Origin: CAYOOP01 sp964405685
GTDB lineage: Bacteria; Pseudomonadota; Alphaproteobacteria; Rickettsiales; SXRF01
Length of the DNA stretch: 41,531 nucleotides
Direction: 5' to 3'
Assembly: GCA_964405685.1 (NCBI GenBank)
Contig: CAYOOP010000010.1
Span: forward strand, 1 to 41,531
The notes beneath the pieces are model-generated. The model was not told where the DNA came from. It made no database searches and saw only the letters and a program-made list of their open reading frames with translations. Each line of letters starts with the position of its first letter. Positions within the stretch are counted from its first letter, which is position 1. This document shows, piece after piece, positions 39,901 through 41,531 of this stretch. A program made the translations under genes and the position numbers.

Positions 39901-40130
39901 GACTGCACGACTTTTTCGGCATTGGTGGTCACCGGGCGCTCGAATTCGATAAGGAGCGTGGAGCCTTGGGTGGTGGCGGTTAAATAGACCGGGCGGGGCC
40001 ATTCGAAGGTAATGCGCGCATAATCGCGGATTACCCGGGCGTTGGAGCTGGATTCCAAACGTGCCGGCTCCCCGCTGGCTGTGGCCAGGGGCAGGGAAAA
40101 CGCCAAAATATACCAAACGTAGCGATTCAT
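36936..40130 (-). CDS. Large secreted TPR-repeat envelope protein
   Basis: This 1064-residue protein starts MNRYVWYILAFSLPLATASG, a Sec signal peptide cleaved near ATASG. A beta domain follows (ARITFEWPRPVYLTATTQGSTLLIEFERPV), AMIN-like in pattern. An Ala/Pro/Lys/Glu-rich linker (about 130-275) repeats an EMTDA(A/E)AI element twice. A second beta domain comes next (ISGEVTNITFPWKERVAAAGF), then from about 530 to the end helical TPR-like repeats (for example YNTALKIFDQLNKEKV and WPNALRVWKAMNDGFPN). The ATG at 40130 is adjacent to AGGGGGG. The layout suggests a periplasmic scaffold; the exact role is unknown. Confidence 0.85.
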   Translation of the reverse strand: MNRYVWYILAFSLPLATASGEPARLESSSNARVIRDYARITFEWPRPVYLTATTQGSTLLIEFERPVTTNAEKVVQSLSPYIKSATSEAGGKRLRIEMAGPYKVRSFVSEQISGVDILDVKKAIAKKEASPPTPLAPAAQNKPITKPLKMVMAVPVKPINAGTLAAIRPAAGEEKAAAPAEMTDAAAIEAKKAETAATQKEQPKPAPAKEMTDAEAIAKIAAEKAAAAVPPEKTKTPAKEPTKEVAAAPAAPAKTEVAAAPAAQAPASETAAPQAANNEPLKIEADISGEVTNITFPWKERVAAAGFTRDGALWLVFNRAATTEVDEANIVMQPGAKIEQIPAEGATVLLIHTRPDVGMVFQVVEGSPAWQVSLYPAMNKPETAMNVSTITEEGLPAHVLVSALETPEHSLRIKDPMVGDELLVMPMYSAGKGILPERSFVDFKLLEAWQGIVVQAIADDTVMLPVRNGVRIATESGAHISKDLPPVEAGENVQAKMDANAVLFPYDEWKAPAGKDYQAEIDALIRSVARDRAAVGAVSKYHRAAQLYLSEGRAVETIGMIQMAKRLDPDYYVDNRMSAMEGAANFLLQRYQEAYQLFNTQELEQSKEAIFWRSMLGEVLGTPNQAFNFEEHYTNYIVKYPPLMRQRLAILAADRAIGTKDYNTALKIFDQLNKEKVINEVADYVNYLMGTISVANGQVKDGFAIWEKLLDQPGREFVKTRAEYALIAERYARQELSDDETIDKLERLNLRWRGDVLELNALKLLSSIYDKKKDWPNALRVWKAMNDGFPNTVEAVAASRNMDDAFRAMFDRDEVGSMNTLDQLFLFHEYRELLTDDDIGDRISEKLVQKMLTLDLLDEATDLLDKRMRNRFERDVRSKAGAQLAKLFLMNKQPLKALYALQDSVYGQNAPELNRERNKLAVQAMIGMKRYDDALELIGSDKSADSEILRSEVYWQKKNWTDMIATLENVIKERTDVSKPVDEQEATYLVKLALGYLATNEPTQLQYLRDYFMPLIEGNSRASLFEFLTRPNIPVTPDTFEKAMHQIDETQLFLHSHPWGGRKA

Positions 40131-40194
40131 CCCCCCTAGAAACCACAAGATAGTGTTTTTTTCCAGAACATAATTGTGTTATGGAGAACGTAAA

Positions 40195-40208
40195 TGTCAC
40201 ACAATCTT
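40195..40208 (+). promoter_or_regulatory. TGTCACA-box 3 (upstream of 40247 gene)
   Basis: TGTCACACAATCTT, 38 nt before the ATG at 40247. It matches boxes 1 and 2 at 12 of 14 positions. TATAGT, a -10-like hexamer, follows 24 nt after the box. It lies in the divergent region between this gene and the TPR protein. Confidence 0.45.
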
Positions 40209-40246
40209 AATCCAAAACTTACGAATAACCGTTATAGTCCAGTATT

Positions 40247-40612
40247 ATGACAGCCACCACTCTCCCTCCCAGCGCCGATTCTCTTGCCCGTGTCATCATG
40301 CTTGTTTATGGACGCATGAAGGATAATAAAGGTTCGTATTGGTGTTATGTTGCTGTAAAGCCAAGTGAATATGATAAATTCCGTGCACTTCATAAGGAAG
40401 GCAAGGTGAATTTATATGAATTTGAGCAAAATGGCTTCGGTGAAGTAATCGTTTCTGGCACCGGCGTGACCCCGCCGCAAGAAGTAACGCGCCAGGTCGC
40501 TAAAGTCTATGGCATCCAGATTCGTGATTTATTCGGGGATGTGGACCCTCACGCCGTCATCTCCGCCAAAATCGCGCAAATGAAAGCCGCAGCAGGCAAC
40601 AACAACGAATAG
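40247..40612 (+). CDS. Conserved-looking 121-aa protein of unknown function
   Basis: The 121-residue product contains ARVIMLVYGRMKDNKGSYWCYVAVKPSEYDKF (in pieces), LYEFEQNGFGEVIVSGTGVTPPQEVTRQVAKVYGI and a helical tail. The pattern (YGRM-DNKGSYW-Y and EVI-SG-G--PP-EV) resembles short uncharacterised proteins I associate with Rickettsiales and relatives; this is memory, not a search. It is soluble with no signal. It has no obvious Shine-Dalgarno sequence. A TGTCACA box lies upstream. Confidence 0.82.
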   Translation: MTATTLPPSADSLARVIMLVYGRMKDNKGSYWCYVAVKPSEYDKFRALHKEGKVNLYEFEQNGFGEVIVSGTGVTPPQEVTRQVAKVYGIQIRDLFGDVDPHAVISAKIAQMKAAAGNNNE

Positions 40613-40620
40613 TTTGTAGT

Positions 40621-40650
40621 TGTCACATACGCTTTCACAGAATTGTCACA
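40621..40650 (+). promoter_or_regulatory. TGTCACA-box 4 and second TGTCACA copy (upstream of 40700 gene)
   Basis: TGTCACATACGCTT (40621-40634) is followed by another TGTCACA at 40644-40650, 23 nt apart start to start (about two helical turns). TACAAT at 40672-40677 is the best -10 candidate, 23 nt before the start codon. The first copy matches the box consensus including the CTT end. Confidence 0.45.
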
Positions 40651-40699
40651 TGATTTTACCTCGAAATTAAGTACAATAGGTTCATATCGAGGTTCAACC

Positions 40700-41125
40700 A
40701 TGACGACGAAAGATTACGCACCCATGACCACCGAACAACAAGCACCGAGTTTCAGCTTCTTGGGCAGTTTTGCAGGTTTTGCCGCTATCGGCGGTGCCGT
40801 GGTTGCAGCTGTTGCTTTCGGTGGGCAGCCTTTAGCGGATTACTTAAAAACTACCGTTACTGATAATAGTTCTGAGTTCTGGAAGAGCACTGCTGAAACG
40901 GCTGGTAAGCTAGCTTCCGGTGCCTCTGACAAATTACTTGCAGCAGGTGAGTACCTCGGCTTCAAAGATGAAATGGCTAAGAAAACAGCCGCTGCTGTTG
41001 CTGGTGCGATTGGTTTGGGGCTGGGTGGTAGCCTTATTTCTGGCGCAGCACATTCTGGCAACAACTCTGCATTACCGTTAGCAACGCATCTAGCCACAGA
41101 TACCCTTGGCCACCCGACGCCGTAA
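40700..41125 (+). CDS. Small glycine-zipper membrane protein, unknown function
   Basis: The 141-residue protein has two Gly/Ala-rich hydrophobic segments: FLGSFAGFAAIGGAVVAAVAFGG (in two parts, about 18-40) and AAAVAGAIGLGLGGSLISGA (about 97-116). A polar amphipathic stretch lies between them (TAETAGKLASGASDKLLAAGEYLG). The ATG at 40700 has a GAGG site; a TTG 19 codons upstream has none. In style it recalls the paralogs at 15068-16995, but no sequence identity is claimed. Confidence 0.8.
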   Translation: MTTKDYAPMTTEQQAPSFSFLGSFAGFAAIGGAVVAAVAFGGQPLADYLKTTVTDNSSEFWKSTAETAGKLASGASDKLLAAGEYLGFKDEMAKKTAAAVAGAIGLGLGGSLISGAAHSGNNSALPLATHLATDTLGHPTP

Positions 41126-41128
41126 CTC

Positions 41129-41227
41129 GTCATCCCGGCGAAGGCCGGGATCCATGCCTATCATCCACAAAATATTTGAATAGTGCGCACATGCGCCAAC
41201 TTGGATCCCGGCCTTCGCCGGGATGAC
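41129..41227. repeat. GTCATCCCGG palindromic repeat
   Basis: The arms GTCATCCCGGCGAAGGCCGG and CCGGCCTTCGCCGGGATGAC are near-perfect inverted copies around about 55 bp. It lies between the convergent 40700 gene and phaR and is closely related to 21322-21423. Confidence 0.85.
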
Positions 41228-41261
41228 AGGAGCCTAAGGCAGTAAGCTGCCAAGGCTGCTG

Positions 41262-41531
41262 TCACTTCTTCTCTTTAAAATACGTCCCAAACGGATTGAA
41301 TGCCGACATGGTTTTTTCAAACAGCGCCATGTTTTGACGTGAGAGATCACCAAACTGGCCGAGCGGCGAGAAGTCTTTCAGCGCGCCGCCGACATATTTT
41401 TTCATCTTTTCCTGGTTGTTCATAAACGTCGACATGCTGGCCGTTAAATAGTGCTGCAGCACCTCGGCCATCGAGTCATCGTAAAAGCGGATGATGTTGC
41501 GCAAAAAATCCGTCGGCAGCATGGCGATGCC
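41262..41531 (-). CDS. phaR: Polyhydroxyalkanoate synthesis regulator PhaR, C-terminal part (partial)
   Basis: Read on the - strand from the window edge: GIAMLPTDFLRNIIRFYDDSMAEVLQHYLTASMSTFMNNQEKM (in pieces), then FGDLSRQNMALFEKTMSAF and a Lys-rich end. This is the repeated PHB-accumulation-regulator segment of PhaR (usual form LSTDFLxQxIRFYGDSLQ-xLP-YLE-SM). PhaR binds polyhydroxybutyrate and DNA and represses phasin genes. The N-terminal DNA-binding domain lies outside the window. It implies storage-polymer metabolism in this organism. Confidence 0.88.
   Translation of the reverse strand, partial: GIAMLPTDFLRNIIRFYDDSMAEVLQHYLTASMSTFMNNQEKMKKYVGGALKDFSPLGQFGDLSRQNMALFEKTMSAFNPFGTYFKEKK

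Noticed and set aside
40131..40148. TTG start for the TPR protein six codons upstream
   Set aside because: It would place WFLGG before the signal peptide and has no ribosome-binding site; the ATG at 40130 gives a normal signal peptide.
40643..40699. TTG start 19 codons upstream of the 40700 gene
   Set aside because: It overlaps the TGTCACA copy and the -10 candidate; the ATG has GAGG.
1..41531. tRNA or rRNA genes
   Set aside because: No cloverleaf-like or rRNA-like stretch was noticed in the intergenic regions; a tRNAscan-SE run would be decisive.

Overview
This window is a piece of an alphaproteobacterial chromosome of moderate GC. The evidence is the ribosomal-protein gene order, the order rimP-nusA-infB-rbfA-truB-rpsO-pnp, a methylmalonyl-CoA epimerase, a PhaR-type polyhydroxyalkanoate regulator at the right edge, and GTCATTGCGAG and GTCATCCCGG palindromes of the kind seen in Rickettsiales-like genomes. 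Genus and order cannot be fixed from the sequence alone. No rRNA, tRNA, CRISPR array or complete insertion sequence was seen.

Region 1 (1-12224, + strand) is one long S10-spc type operon, from the end of tuf through rpsJ to rplO, secY and adk. Two short unrecognised genes sit inside it, between rplC and rplD and between rplB and rpsS. The usual continuation (rpmJ, rpsM, rpsK, rpoA, rplQ) is absent after adk.

Region 2 (12226-18240) holds a - strand group (Trm112-like protein, NUDIX hydrolase, two tiny lipoproteins, pyrH), a + strand glutathione S-transferase, and a tandem pair of related glycine-zipper membrane proteins. It ends with a Phd/VapC toxin-antitoxin pair whose toxin overlaps methylmalonyl-CoA epimerase. 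Region 3 (18243-23029) starts with a palindromic repeat whose loop is replaced by about 590 bp of foreign-looking DNA (a 116-codon gene plus a sigma-factor fragment). An unknown coiled-coil protein, ugd and galU (UDP-glucuronate supply) and a second PIN toxin-antitoxin pair follow.

Region 4 (23088-36848) is the protein-export and translation-factor block: rpmG-yajC-secD, an attenuated leader, then rimP-nusA-infB-rbfA-truB-rpsO-pnp. An unknown gene lies between infB and rbfA, and a PLP-dependent aminotransferase follows rbfA. Region 5 (36936-41531) has a giant secreted TPR protein on the - strand, two unknown + strand genes and the 3' part of phaR.

Two patterns cut across the window. The first is a family of hairpins, each arm built from about four 7-nt units (29 nt per arm in four copies), lying between housekeeping genes. 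They supply the stop codons of rpmD and nusA, encode the tail of ribosomal protein L15, and once add 22 in-frame residues inside TruB. Within an arm the heptamers look homogenised, and heptamer sequence differs between copies while the architecture is kept. The second is a 14-bp box, TGTCACA-N-A-(A/C)-(G/T)-CTT, found 38-66 nt upstream of four genes that all encode unrecognised proteins, which suggests an undescribed regulon.
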